From: Hexactinellida sp. DTS-2022
Taxonomy: Eukaryota > Porifera > Hexactinellida
Assembly: GCA_028753945.1 (NCBI GenBank)
Contig: JAPNXP010000001.1
Span: 14,870,501-14,934,500, forward strand
Direction of reading: 5' to 3'
Length of the DNA: 64,000 bases
The notes below the pieces were generated by a model. It did no database searches. It was not told where the DNA came from and saw nothing but the letters and a program-made list of their open reading frames with translations. This document shows, piece after piece, positions 31,721 through 43,678 of this stretch. The position numbers were made by a program, and so were the translations under genes. Position 1 is the stretch's first letter, and the number at the start of each line of letters is the position of its first letter.

Positions 31721-33965
31721 AAGTAATTAGTTACAAATGATTTGTAACTGTGAAAAAAAATTACTGAGTCTAACTGGTTTAATTCAAATAATTTTATAAT
31801 TTGAGCAGAAATGTAAACTTAAATATTCATAAAGAAAAACACAAATCCAATAGCAATAAAGTAGTTCCCGGAAAAAATAAGGAAAGTTGCAAATCCTCCA
31901 AAATCATGCAGCATATAAAAGAAGGCCAGGATTGCTATATAGGAACTAATATCATTGATGGTTGAAACGATGGCAGTAGAGAATTCCCTATGTATTGTGA
32001 ATAGTATTCCAATCAACGAGAAATACACCAGGCCCCATCCAAGTGCAAATGAGAAAGCAAATAATGCGATGTTGAATATTGGCCAGAATGATATCGTGAG
32101 ACACATGTCTGAGTATTCTGTCATACAGTGGAGATAATTATCATAAATTAGAAAATAGAGTGCCATTGAAATGAGAGAAATGGCTTGAAAGACAGATGCG
32201 AATATGATGAGCCATTTGAGTTTGCAGTAGTTAACTATACTGATAGAAACGATTGCTCCTACTATCAGGCATATTGGATAGAAGAGAGAGGCTACTTTAG
32301 GATCCATAGCTTGTTGAGATTCTAGAATATGTGAGGAGAATGCCACCATTGCTTCATGACCTCCTAACTCTTTCAACAATGAAATGACACCCATTAACAA
32401 GATAGGCTTTAATACTTTCCAGTCTTTCAAAGCTTTCAAACTCTCAATCCAACTGATTGTATTGCTGAGTGTCTCAGACTTAATCTTTTGTATTTCAGTA
32501 TCAGTATCAAAGTGACCACCATGCAGGTACTGAAGTGTGGTTTTTGCTTTCTCATCTAATCCTTGTTGCACACACCATACTGGTGAGGTAGGGTTTAATT
32601 GTAGCAAAATGCAATACAAGCATATTAACAACAATCCTACTACCGCCAACCATCTAAATGACAGCCAAATTCCTGCTAAAAATGGCAACAATAATCCAAT
32701 TCTGGCACAAAATCCGATTCCACCACTCAATTTTTTCCTCTGGTTAATTAGTGCAACCTCCGATACATAAGTATTTATCCAAATAGTAATTATACCTGTG
32801 AAAAATCCCACTAAAGCAATACCAGTTATTACATACACTGCTGAATTAGCCATAATGATCAATAAATATCCAATTCCACCTATTAGACAGCTCACTGTTG
32901 TTAATGTTTTGAGATTCAAACTCAGTTGAACTAGGAGAGGTGCCGCAATCAAGCCAAGAACTCTTGTAATAAATCCAAGAGACGCGAAAATTGGTAGCAT
33001 TTGGTAATTTAAAATATTCTCATCGAATAATTGTTTTTGGGTTGGAGAATAAAACCCATTCATAAATGTGATCGAGAACACTCCAATATAGTTGGAGGCT
33101 ACGGCGAAGTATGTTGCTGCTTCTTTAATTTCCTTATTTTCTAGTATGTTTGAGCTCTATTAATCCTTTTTATAAGATCCCAATCCTACTACCAAGTATC
33201 AAGAGACCTACTACTTACATACCATTTCTTCTGGTTAACAAGAAGAAGTCTTCATATTTAATGGATTTAGTTAGCCTGGTAAGCATGGCGAGAAATCGAA
33301 TCATAACTGTAGACCGTAGACTCAAAACAGTACCAACCCCACCCTTGCTAAGAATTCTCCAGTTTGCAAACAATGAAACCAACTAATGTTAATAGGATAA
33401 TCCACTCAATTAATTACCTCCACACTAATGCTAATGGTAAATATTATATTCCAATAGATCATATACGTATGTCTCTTATCTGTTGAGATGTGACCCAATA
33501 AGTATATATTTGGGTAATTTATTAATTATTTATTAATTCACTAATTAATTGCGTAATTAATTTTATTGTACTTTCATCTTGAATCCTGATAATGTTACCT
33601 ACATAAATGCACTTAAAGTCATATGATACTTACATCAATGAATTGTTGCCTATTTTATTTGGGCATCGTATTGTACTATTCAACAGATACTTTAGCAATT
33701 CATTAACTGAAGACGATTTTATAATTGAGATTACATCAAAATGAATTTCTCCTTGTTTTATTAGGGCATCGGATTATACTAAACATTCAATATATACTTC
33801 AGCAATTAATTAACTGAATACGATTTTATTATTGAAATTACCCAAAATCCGATCCCATATTCACTTTGCTCCCAGAATTTATTATTATTCCAGAATTACG
33901 ATAAAATTATGTATCTTGCTCAAATTTCAGAATACAGTAAACCTCGTTAAGTATGCATTCCTTAA
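31720..33965 (-). repeat. right arm of large inverted duplication
   Basis: Reverse complement of 23590-26310 without the interspersed element. The outer boundary lies at a pogo-like end (ACAGTAAACCTCGTTAAG). Confidence 0.85.
31819..33134 (-). CDS. sugar-porter-like MFS transporter, copy 2, start codon lost
   Basis: More than 90 percent of residues equal those of the copy at 24889-26199 over the whole shared length, with the same end (FFMNI). The ATG used in copy 1 (GAAATG) is ATT here (GAAATT at about 33133), and a few bases upstream are missing. The frame is therefore open without an ATG until 33063, within the first membrane helix. Differences from copy 1 are mostly amino-acid changing (S/P, L/F, T/I, I/K, Y/A). 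It may be a pseudogene at an early stage, use a non-AUG or upstream start, or be spliced differently. Substrate and role as for copy 1. Confidence 0.65.
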
Positions 33966-34069
33966 TGGTTAAATGGCTACTAAGGATTAGCAAACATGAG
34001 GACATATTTACAGATTTTATTAGTTAGTAACTAGAAGCAAATAAACACATTATATAGCAGCAATTAAGC

Positions 34070-35320
34070 TCAAAATATTTGGAGTCCAAATTTCCTATTT
34101 TCAGATAAACATACGAGTTTGTTGTTGTTGTTGATTGCTATGCCAGTAGGGCGGGAAAACAATCCAGCTTCATGTCCTGGTCTCCCTATGGTGTGTAGTA
34201 GGTCTCCTTCTGGAGAGAATACCTTGATATTGTGTCCGTAGTTGTTGCTAATGACGATGTTATTGCGTTTGTCCAAACAGAAGAATAATGAGCGGTCCAC
34301 TTGCATTCCATCACCATTGGTAACTATGGAGCGGGACTTCTCTCCTGATAGTGTAAACACGTGGATACAGGGATTGTCTCCATCGCTTAACACAAACATT
34401 TCACTGTTTGTGAATTTAACATCAACAGGTAATGTCATAGTTTGATGTCGTAGCGAGTCTTGGAAAGCTAGATCTGTAGACAAGGTTTGGACTCTGTTGT
34501 TGTTTTCATCTGGCACGTGGAGGAGTTGATTGGGAGAGATGGCGAGTTGTTTCGGATAATTGAACTCTTCATTTCCAGACCCTCCCTTCCCTACTCGCTT
34601 TACCATTGTGAGATCTGGAAGCTTGAATAGGAAGATAGCGTGTTGGCCTGTATCCGTGACATAAATGCTATCCTGATGGATTAATATGCCCCATGGCCAT
34701 ATCAGGTATTGTTGTCCGAATCGGTTGAGACAGTCTCCTGTCTCTGAGAATATTTGGATTCTTTTGTTGTTCATATCCGCCACATAAATGTGTCCAGATT
34801 CCGTATCGATTGAGACACCTGTTGGTTCATTCAACTCCCCAGGAGCTGATCCTAATTTCCCAACAGCAACAATGGGCTGTTGGAATGTGGCATAGTTTGG
34901 TATTGCTGGCACAGTAGGGATGGGAGGAGTCTCGAGTTGTAGAATCTCTCCAAGACGGGAGATACGTTCCTCTAGGTCCCGTGTGTCGCAGAGGTAGCTT
35001 ACTTCTTGAAGTGGTGCTGCCAATTGTAATTCTGCCATTTTGGCTTCCAAATCTGTTACTATTTTCACCTGAAAGGAATGCAGCAAATTGTGAGTCATTT
35101 GGCCTTCCAAAAATGCGCGGGTTTCTGTTATTTGTTGTTCCATTTGTTGACGCGCCACCCGATTGGCTCTGATTTCCTCCCGTCTGTCCCTTAAGTCGGT
35201 CAACAGCTGGTGCCTTCTCTGCTCGAGAGAGAGTATCAACCTGTCTATCGATTGGTTGATTTGTATCGACACGGGGTCTACGATTGGCACCGGGATTAGT
35301 TCAGGTATTTGAGTCGCCAT
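34070..35320 (-). CDS. coiled-coil plus NHL-repeat protein (MATQIPEL type), copy 1
   Basis: 416 codons from ATG 35320 to TGA, intronless. Residues 1-140 are a coiled coil (RLILSLEQRRHQLLTDLRD). Residues about 150-416 are six NHL blades, e.g. GVSIDTESGHIYVADMNNKR, then IQIFSETGDCLNRFG, and the last blade GLFSRPTGIAINNNNKL. NHL propellers in TRIM-NHL proteins bind RNA or proteins. Here RING and B-box are absent, so no ligase activity is expected. Closest relative in the window is the copy at 48000-49259, which differs by scattered substitutions. Function unknown; a cytoplasmic binding or adaptor role is inferred. Confidence 0.85.
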   Translation of the reverse strand: MATQIPELIPVPIVDPVSIQINQSIDRLILSLEQRRHQLLTDLRDRREEIRANRVARQQMEQQITETRAFLEGQMTHNLLHSFQVKIVTDLEAKMAELQLAAPLQEVSYLCDTRDLEERISRLGEILQLETPPIPTVPAIPNYATFQQPIVAVGKLGSAPGELNEPTGVSIDTESGHIYVADMNNKRIQIFSETGDCLNRFGQQYLIWPWGILIHQDSIYVTDTGQHAIFLFKLPDLTMVKRVGKGGSGNEEFNYPKQLAISPNQLLHVPDENNNRVQTLSTDLAFQDSLRHQTMTLPVDVKFTNSEMFVLSDGDNPCIHVFTLSGEKSRSIVTNGDGMQVDRSLFFCLDKRNNIVISNNYGHNIKVFSPEGDLLHTIGRPGHEAGLFSRPTGIAINNNNKLVCLSENRKFGLQIF

Positions 35321-36078
35321 TTGTGAATATTTGAAATGTATTTGAGTTTTATGTTTGTTTCAGTTTAAACTTAATTTATAGTTCCATCCAATAACTACTC
35401 TCATTTCTGAGTAACATAGTTAATATTAGATACTTTAACTCTGAATTTATTGCATATTTAGATTAGTGGTTGTATTGTGGTTGTTATTTCAATGAAATAA
35501 CCAATTTGAGTAATTTCTGCAATTCCATCAAATTCCTTTGAACCACTAAAGTAAATTAATCTACCCTTTAAAGAAAATTGACTTTTCAATAATAAGATAC
35601 TTTCGTTCGCTAAACATAGTTCCAATTTATACCTACATTGGACCCTCGTTAACATGAATACACATTTTAATTCCCCTATCCTACACAAACCCATTCAGGT
35701 CACATCAGTATTTGAACTCGCGACGGGTAGCTGGTGAAACTCCTTAATTAGTACATTGGTAATAGGTGCTACAGTTAATGATTCTAGATTACTAAGTCAA
35801 AATTCCAAGAGTTATGAGCATCCGTTTGATGAAAAGGTGTGCGACCTGTGTTCGTACCTAAGCAATCGACCGTAAAAGGAATTAATGCTGCCTTATGTAA
35901 TTGATCCCAGTGCAATAGATTGGTTGTCTGTATTTAATAATAAGTCTGCATGTACATGGCATAGTGATCCGATCGTGTATCACATCTAGACAAGTATTTG
36001 AATTATTGTCGACCTTTGGAAGTCTTGAATTATAATCATTTGTTTTTGATGTTTTATTTGTCATACTATCGCTACATG
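35321..36078. other. intergenic DNA, nothing recognised
   Basis: It contains the NHL gene promoter side. Short open frames are not convincing. Confidence 0.35.
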
Positions 36079-36334
36079 CTGTCTGCACAGGTGTAACTTT
36101 AGATTTGTTTTTTTGTTTGTTGGCCCCATGACACTGACCCTCTCCAGTACAGTGTGTGCTCCTAAATGCAGTGGGGTTGCTATATTAGCAACTCGGGTTT
36201 TCTCTAATACCCCTTATAGGTGCCCCCCGAAAACTGGGTTTTCGGAGAGGGGGAACTATTTTCAGCTCATTATATATAAAGGTGTGACCAGGGCACGTTG
36301 TACGGTTAAATCTAAAATTACAGCTGTGCCGACA
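36079..36334. mobile_element. MITE, TGTCTGCACAGGTGTAAC ends
   Basis: TGTCTGCACAGGTGTAACTT at the left pairs with AAAATTACAGCTGTGCCGAC at the right. A second left end of the same family starts at 36403 (TGTCGGCACAGATGTAATTT), so two copies or a copy plus a fragment lie side by side. Confidence 0.65.
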
Positions 36335-36402
36335 CAAAGTCCTTTGGGGGCACTATATTTAGGTTGTTTGGATGATTAATAATAGCGCCTCTAAAACAAA
36401 AT

Positions 36403-37179
36403 GCTGTCGGCACAGATGTAATTTTAGATTTTATTATTATTATTGGTCCGTAGATCCTCCACCACAAACCAAAGTTTTATTAACTAAGAACCCAAATTGT
36501 CAGGACAGGTGTCTCATGGGTTACAGATGTGCACCTGGGGTCACGATTTTTGATTAAATTTTTTGGACACATTTTTACACCTGTTTAATGTTACAACAGG
36601 AACAATAAAAAGTTCCCGAATATTCAATTTATATGGCCCTTTGAATTTGTCGCTAGAAAAAAGTTTGCCCAAAGTTTCGAGACCGGCATGGGAGCTTAAA
36701 TCGCGAGATATACCCTAAAGTATCAGAATCAGGCATAAAACTTAACTTGCCAGAGGTTGGTCACGGAATCTTAGATTTTGACCCTACTAATGTTATTGGT
36801 AATCTGTTTCAGCACTATACAGTGTCTTTTAGGATGCGGGCGGGCTTAGTGTATAATCTGCTTTGTAAATCTAATGTATGAGTGAATTTGTGTTTAGAAT
36901 ATTTAATTGTTAGGTTATAGTGCTGGGAATATACGTATGCTGTTAATCTTGTAATGAAATTGACAAAAATGCAATAAAGTTCGATAAGTAAACTATGATG
37001 ATAGTATTTAGCAAGTAGTAGTGTTCGATCTTGGAGATTTATTAAGTGAGATGTCCATAAATTAGCCAGACCCAAATCCTCACAATGAAGAATAGATACA
37101 TGTAATTGCATTGTAAATTCAAATAATATAAAAAGTAGATAATATAAAAAATAAATAATATAAATAATAAGAGTCTTGT
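36403..37179. other. second MITE fragment and 3' flank of the ABCC gene
   Basis: The left part is the MITE end noted at 36403. The rest is AT-rich, with no supported gene. Confidence 0.35.
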
Positions 37180-40100
37180 TCATATAAATGTAGATGCAGA
37201 GTAACTTCTTTGAGCTAAATTTCTCATCTTCAATTGAGAAAATCGATCAAGATGAGTCATCAAACTACTCAAGTAGCTGTTCTCCTTCTCAAGCATAAAG
37301 AGAGGAATATCGAATTCAATTAACCCACCTTTGTTCAGGACAATTATTCTATGAGAATCAATAATAGTTTCAATCCTGTGAGCTATGGTCAGTACAGTGC
37401 ATTCACTGAAGTTAGTTCGTATTGCCTGCTGTATCAACAAGTCTGTGTGCAGATCTACATTGGCTGTAGCCTCGTCAATCAGTATTACCCTATTCTTCCT
37501 GAGAATAGCACGGGCGAGACAGAGCAGCTGTCTCTCCCCTGTAGAGAAGTTACGTCCGTCTTCCTCAACACGCGACATCAGCTGATCAGGCAATCTCCCC
37601 ACCATCTCCTGAAGATGACAGCTGTTAACTGCTGTCCAGATCTTCTCACAGCTGAACTCATCAAACGGATCCAAGTTATACCGCAGTGTCCCCGAGAAGA
37701 GAACAGGATCTTGTGGGATAACCGACAATCTCTTCCTATGCGCATAGAGATTCAGCTTTGATATGTCAACTCCGTCAATCAAAATACAGCCTTCCGATAC
37801 CTCGTTCATTCGACTCAGAGCATTGAAGAGAGAAGACTTGCCAGCCCCAGTCCTACCAATAATTCCTACCTTTTCACCAGCTTTGATACGGAGAGACATA
37901 TTAGTGAGGGAGTATGGGAGCTCTTCTGAGTATTTGAAAGATACATTTACAAACTCTATTTCGCCTCCTCTCGCACAGGAGTCCAGAGAGGGTAGTTGGA
38001 ATGTCACAGGGCGGTATCTTCTAGAATTAGACTGCAATATTTCATAATACGATCTACAGACACCATCAGAAGTTCTACGTCACAACTCCTCCGAACCAAG
38101 TACTGGAAAGAAGTTGGAATAGAAAGAAGCAATGGAAGGGAGAAACCGACCAATTGGTACCACCCCAATATGTAGTGGGAGAATAATGCGAGAAATACAC
38201 CAGAAATAGACATCAATGAAGCTAACAAGTTAAGTCTACTTTCAAACCATCTACTGCACATAGCGAAATTATACCAAGCAGTGGAATCATCTGGAATGTC
38301 TGTCTTGGAAGTAATGAAAGTCTCGAGTCATTCTCTCCTCATTCCTGAGAGCATGGATAGTCGAGAGACCCTGCAGGGAGATAGATATGTGCGAGTAGAG
38401 AGGACTCCTAGCTACGCTCTCCAGTCGCTTCACCTGAGTAGATGTCTTTAGGTAGTAGTATCTCAGAGACAGGGTCAGGAATAGGGAGATTATGAATGGG
38501 ACAATCATTATGTACTGAGTAACACAACTTGCTATAGTAACAGCTATAATGTAGGATCCGTAGATCCAAAATACATAGAAAAAGAAAGGCAGCTGTTCAT
38601 CTAAAAATCCTAAATCCTTTGAAAATCTATTCAATATTCTTCCACTTGGGTTTGATTGGAAGAAATACATAGGACAGTACAGAACTTTGTGTAACATACG
38701 ATTGTGAAGACGTCTGCTGGCTTGAAGTAATATGTAATAGAAGGTGAAAGCGGAGAAACACATACAAACAGATCCTGCAAAAGTATGGAATGCCAATAGT
38801 GCTATTGACTCATAAGTGGAGCCAGAAAGGTACCATGGACAATCGGAAGATTGATTCGTGTTTACAAGATTAACAACAGATCCATTCTGATAAAGTATGT
38901 CGGAGCAGGTTGTAATAGACTGCATCCACCAGTAACTCAAGAAGAGTAATGCATTACTCGATACAGTTAATATCAATAAGAGTATAGTCATACACAATCC
39001 CCCTGTCCAGAAGTAATGTATATACGTCATGAAGCTACTAGAATTTGGTCTGTAATCCTCTTTGGTTAAAAATCTAGATAAAGGCTCGTTTCCACATACA
39101 CTCTCTTCATCCTCCTCTCCGTAAAGTTGATCAGACATTTCATTTGAACGATCAGAGCATGGGACAACAAAGACATTTCGTTCTTCAATCTTCTCCAAAT
39201 CACATAGGAACTCTCGACAGATTTCATTCTGAACAACACACTCATAGTGTCCATTACACACAACTGAACCTTCTTTCATCACTGCTATCTCTTCAGCTTG
39301 CTTGACATATTGAATGTGATGAGTCACCAACAGGACTATCTTATCAATCAGAAATCCCCTCACGCAGTTCTCGAATATATCCCTACCCACTTTCACGTCC
39401 ACAGCACTTAGAGGATCGTCCAACAGATAAATGTCAGCCTCTTGGTAGACAGCACGAGCTAGAGCCACCCGAGCCTTCTGTCCCCCACTCAGAGTCACGC
39501 CTCTCTCTCCTATCAGGGTTAAATCGCCCTCAGCGAAAGATCCAATGTCTTCCTCCAGGCTACAGGCTGCTACCACTTGTCGATAACGGTGTGAGTTGAG
39601 ATGACTACCAAACAGAATATTATTTCGAAATGTCCCGGAGAATATCCATGGGTCCTGTGCAGCATACGAGGTTGTGCCGATAATATTAATTTTCCCAGAT
39701 ACGCCGGGTAACTCATTTACAGCTCATGAGGAGACTGGACTTTCCAGAGCCGAGAGGACCTACAATAGCTACCAACTTAGCTCTATTAAATTTTAGGTTT
39801 ACTCGTTTCAGAACGAGATTATTGCTACAGTTGCTATCTTCTTCCCGATTCCACGAAGCTGTAAAGTTAATCAGCTCAATAGAAGGATGTTCTGTAGAAG
39901 AACAAGTAGACTGTGTGTGACAGCATTGAATACTCTCTGAAAGTTCTAGAATATTCTGAATCCTCTTCAGAGCAACGACAGACTCTCGCCCAGTCAGAAT
40001 GCCATTTCCATAATAGAGCACAGTATATGTTCTGACTATATTGAAAATGAGATATGCTAGAGCATGGCCTACTTAATATACGGCTATATATGTCGCCGAG

Positions 40101-42197
40101 AAGGCCATAAAACAAAGAGGCCAGTTTCTAATTTTCAAAATGGAGAATTGATCTTTATTCGAATAATTAGCAATGATAGAGCTGAAAAGTGTATTATAAC
40201 TATATAGGAATATGGTATCCAGGTATACATAGCACCCTCCAGAATTGTGATATGTCATCATCTGATGACGTTATGGTTATTTTGGTTGCGAATTATCTTG
40301 TTTTTCTAGCATACTTTTAACATAGTTAAACGCGTTATAAATGTTCAAAATTGGAACATGGTTATACCCAGAAGTAGTAGAATAAAATATATCGAAATTA
40401 TAAATGGAATGTTGACACATTCCTCGGTTGCCATGGAAAATGTGTATTTCCTAAAATGTGCCATAACTCAAAAACTATGAATGTTATGTAAACTAGACTT
40501 GTACTGATCTGTCCGGAATAGGTAACTTCCTATTTATCGATAATACATTTCATATGCCTAACTTCAATAATTTTTGAGATAATGGGATAATTAACACTTA
40601 ATTCATTATTAGGTAATGACTCACTGTCTCAAAAATTATTGTAGTTAGGCATATAAAATGTATTATCGATGAATAGGAAGTTACTTATTCCGGACAGATC
40701 AGTACCAGTCTAGTTTACATAACATTCATAGTTTAGGAGTTATGGCACATTTAGGAAATATACATTTTCCATGGCAACCGAGGAATGTGTCAACATTCCA
40801 TTTATAATTTCGATATATTTTATTCTACTACTTCTGGGTATAACCATGTTCCAATTTTGAACATTTATAACGCGTTTAACTATGTTAAAAGTATGCTAGA
40901 AAAACAAGATAATTCGCAACCAAAATAACCATAACGTCATCAGATGATGACATATCACAATTCTGGAGGGTGCTATGTATACCTGGATACCATATTCCTA
41001 TATAGTTATAATACACTTTTCAGCTCTATCATTGCTAATTATTCGAATAAAGATCAATTCTCCATTTTGTAAATTAGAAACTGGCCTCTTTGTTTTATGG
41101 CCTTCTCGGCGACATATATAGCCGTATATTAAGTAGGCCATGGCTAGAGCTAACTCAGATGATGTCAATGGGCTGTTTACAGCAACACCAAATGAGTATA
41201 TGATAAAGAGAGAGATAAACAAACTGTTATTATAGAAGTAGAATGTAGTGCTTTGAGTGAAACCTGCTAGACTGGCATAACGCACTTCTTTCCTTCTAAT
41301 CCTATTTACGTATTTTAGAAATGATTTCTCCCAGACATACAATTTTATGACACGCATACCTCTTATAATCTGGTCCATTAGATTAACTCGTTCATCTGCT
41401 GTTTTCGATTGTAGGTATCTGAAACGTCCGAATATATATCCTGTAATCATTTGCATTGGAATGTGTAGAGCTATATATGCAAAGCCTAAAAGACTAATTG
41501 GACCAATGTACACCAATGCTATTATCACAGATAGAACTGTCACTATTGGGGCTATCCAAATAAAATTCCAGTAAAACACACCAAACTCCAGCTTATAAAC
41601 GTCGTTAGATATCAAGTTGAGTACGTGTCCGATAGAGATTCTGTGTAGAGTTGCTTGTTGTAGTCTGATGACTTTCCTGTACACAGCCGTGGTACAAATT
41701 GTTCTCAATTGGATTCCTGCACTAAATGCATAGTTATCACAAATTGCTCGACTTAACACCATGTAGATCAGTATGAAAGAAATAAGTATTGCATACCCCA
41801 AAGACCAACCTATGTTATTGATATTTATTTTATTGATATTATTACCTTCGCCATTCTCGGTAAAAATGTTGGCAAAATACGAGACCAACACAGCTTGAAT
41901 TAGCAACAGTATAGCATCTATCAGCAATAGTACTCCACTGATAATAAATTGAGATTTCAATGTCTTAAAAAGAGCTATTTTGATGTCAGCTCCTCCTTTC
42001 TTAGCTAACTCTATTTCCCAGTACTTTTCAAACTTATCGAATAAATACTCAGAACATTGTTCCCTCGGACAAGGAAAGAGGTCCTCTTCAGTCAGTTTTG
42101 TTTTGATTCCTTTCAGGAAAAGTTTTTCGATCCAAAAATAGATGATTTGTGAAATCAAATTCCCTCTGTAATCCAAATTACTATGGTGTAAGTTCAT
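37180..42197 (-). pseudogene. ABCC4/MRP4-like ABC transporter, interrupted
   Basis: ATG 42197 (MNLHHSNLDYRGNLISQIIY) opens a full-transporter layout without TMD0: TMD1 (42197-40000), NBD1 with Walker A GPLGSGKSS, signature LSGGQKARVALARA and Walker B DIYLLDDPLSAVD; TMD2 (about 39000-38000); NBD2 with Walker A GRTGAGKSS, signature FSTGERQLLCLARA and Walker B VILIDEATANVD. It ends with TGA at 37180. Four breaks are visible: a 1080-bp palindromic insertion in TMD1 (40063-41142), and frame changes near 39720 (in a TG run, just after Walker A), 38298 and 38045. No GT-AG intron fits these three. All nucleotide-binding motifs remain readable, so loss is recent, or some frame changes are assembly errors. 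MRP4 relatives export organic anions and cyclic nucleotides at the plasma membrane. Confidence 0.85.
40063..41142. mobile_element. 1.08-kb foldback (palindromic) element in the ABCC coding region
   Basis: Two arms of about 510 bp, almost perfect reverse complements, are separated by about 50 bases (around 40575-40620). Both ends begin CATGGCCTACTTAATATACG. The flanks are GCTAGAG (40056-40062 and 41143-41149; eight bases, GCTAGAGC, if one end base is counted differently). Removing the element and one duplication restores the ABCC frame through SSELALAYLIFNIVRTY. The interior has no coding capacity. A solo end of the same family lies near 42400 (TATATAGTAGGCCATGG). Confidence 0.93.
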
Positions 42198-42590
42198 CCT
42201 TAATCATTTCTAAATTTAAATGGCTCCTAAACAGCTTAACCACAAATCTCAGATTCTGAAAACTGGTTCCATCGGACTTGCAATGGTTGATTGTCCCATA
42301 TGCAATGCAAATTATGTCAATAGGAAGCATAGTTTAGCTTAGAATAAAATTACAAAACTGGACTCTTGTTTTTTCTTATGATTCGGTAGAATGTGTAGCC
42401 TATATATAGTAGGCCATGGTGACAGCTAAATTACTTTAATCATATCGTTAAGTACATACATGTATGTTAAAGACTGGAATAACCTACATCGTATTCATAT
42501 CATTGAACAAGTCAGTATTTCAACTTGTGGATTGCATACGGATAAGACATACCTCGGATAGTACATACTTTTTCTTGTTTCCCTACTGTA
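42198..42590. other. ABCC upstream region with repeat fragments
   Basis: It contains the direct repeat shared with 31192-31300 (42243-42343) and a solo end of the foldback family near 42400. The promoter is not recognisable. Confidence 0.45.
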
Positions 42591-42592
42591 TA

Positions 42593-42777
42593 CAGTCGAC
42601 TCCGATTAATAGAGCCACCGCTTAATAGATTTCTCCGCTTAATGGGGTCAAAATTTCACAGGATTTATAGGACGGAATGACAGTTTGGCTTAAAATATTT
42701 TCGGTAAATAGATTACTCCGCTTAATCGAATCAAAGTAAACTGGTCCCGAGGTGAGTCTATTAAGCGGAGTCGACTG
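42593..42777. mobile_element. pogo/Tigger-like MITE, TA duplication
   Basis: CAGTCGACTCCGATTAATAG at the left and TATTAAGCGGAGTCGACTG at the right differ at one base in their first 20. TA lies on each side. Internal CCGCTTAAT motifs repeat the end sequence. Confidence 0.85.
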
Positions 42778-42779
42778 TA

Positions 42780-43256
42780 TAAAACACAACGTATGTCTTT
42801 GTCTGTCTGTCCCCGCATTTAATCTAAATGCCTGTACAAAACTTCGCATGTCAACCAGGCTTGTCAATAGTTCAGGTCATGATCTGAACTGACTTGAGTT
42901 TGAGTGACCTGAGGCAATTCATACCTATTATAAGATCTTTCATTAAGTATATCCTTGTTAAAAACTTTCGCGTTATCGTAGTTATGGTAAAAACGATACT
43001 CATCAACAAGTCACAAGGTGAATGATTAAATTGTGTAGTTGGTAATACTACCTTGGTATGTCACGAAATATTCGGTCAGTGTTGTTTTTGGTCCGGCAGG
43101 ACCGAATATTTCAGTAATATTTGGTCCGGGAGGATCAGAAAACAACACGGACAAATATTTCAGTAATATTTTAATCGGCCAGGCGAAATATTAACGCGGA
43201 CTAAAATTGTGTTCAATAGGGTAATATATTGTAGAAGATCAGATAAATACAGTCAG
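42780..43256. other. intergenic DNA with degenerate inverted motifs
   Basis: GGTCCGG and GAAATATTCGG/CCGAATATTTC motifs recur in both orientations at 43070-43200, resembling the interior of the motif-built MITEs, but no ends were found. Confidence 0.4.
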
Positions 43257-43356
43257 GTCTTTATTATGAACATTCAAGGGACTAAAGATTGTGTTCATAA
43301 TAGAGAGACTTCATAATAACTGAACTGAACTTAATACAAACCATATATAAGTTGTT

Positions 43357-43678
43357 AAAGGATTCACGTTCAACGAACTGAACAAACCGAACGAACTAAA
43401 CTGAATATTGATATATAATAAATACTGAATCATTAATCCATACATACAAATATTAATACATCACTACGAAAACAAATATTCATAGATCAACTAGTATCAC
43501 TACTCATATCTGCCCGCCATACCTAATAACTACCACCACCCACTCATCTGAACTGAACGAACTAACTGAACGAACGGAGGACTGGTGTTGAAGTTAGGAG
43601 GTGAACGTGAACGAATTGGACGTGCGTCAAATTTTAGATGAACTGAATTGGGTTTATTCAGTCAGTTCGTGAACCTTT
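43357..43678. mobile_element. MITE made of GAACTGAACGAAC motifs
   Basis: The left end AAAGGATTCACGTTCAACGA and right end CAGTTCGTGAACCTTT are approximate inverses. ACTGAACGAAC-like motifs flank an AT-rich centre. The target duplication is unclear. A Tc1/pogo-like end (CAGTCAGGTCTTTATTATG) lies just left at 43257. Confidence 0.55.

Noticed and set aside
36113-36557. Two short plus-strand frames with cysteines.
   Set aside because: They lie across MITE ends and have non-ATG starts; no homology suspected.
40063-41142. Counting the final 50 or so codons of the frame ending at 40998 as part of the ABCC protein.
   Set aside because: Those codons lie inside the palindromic element; the true continuation resumes left of 40063 after the duplication.
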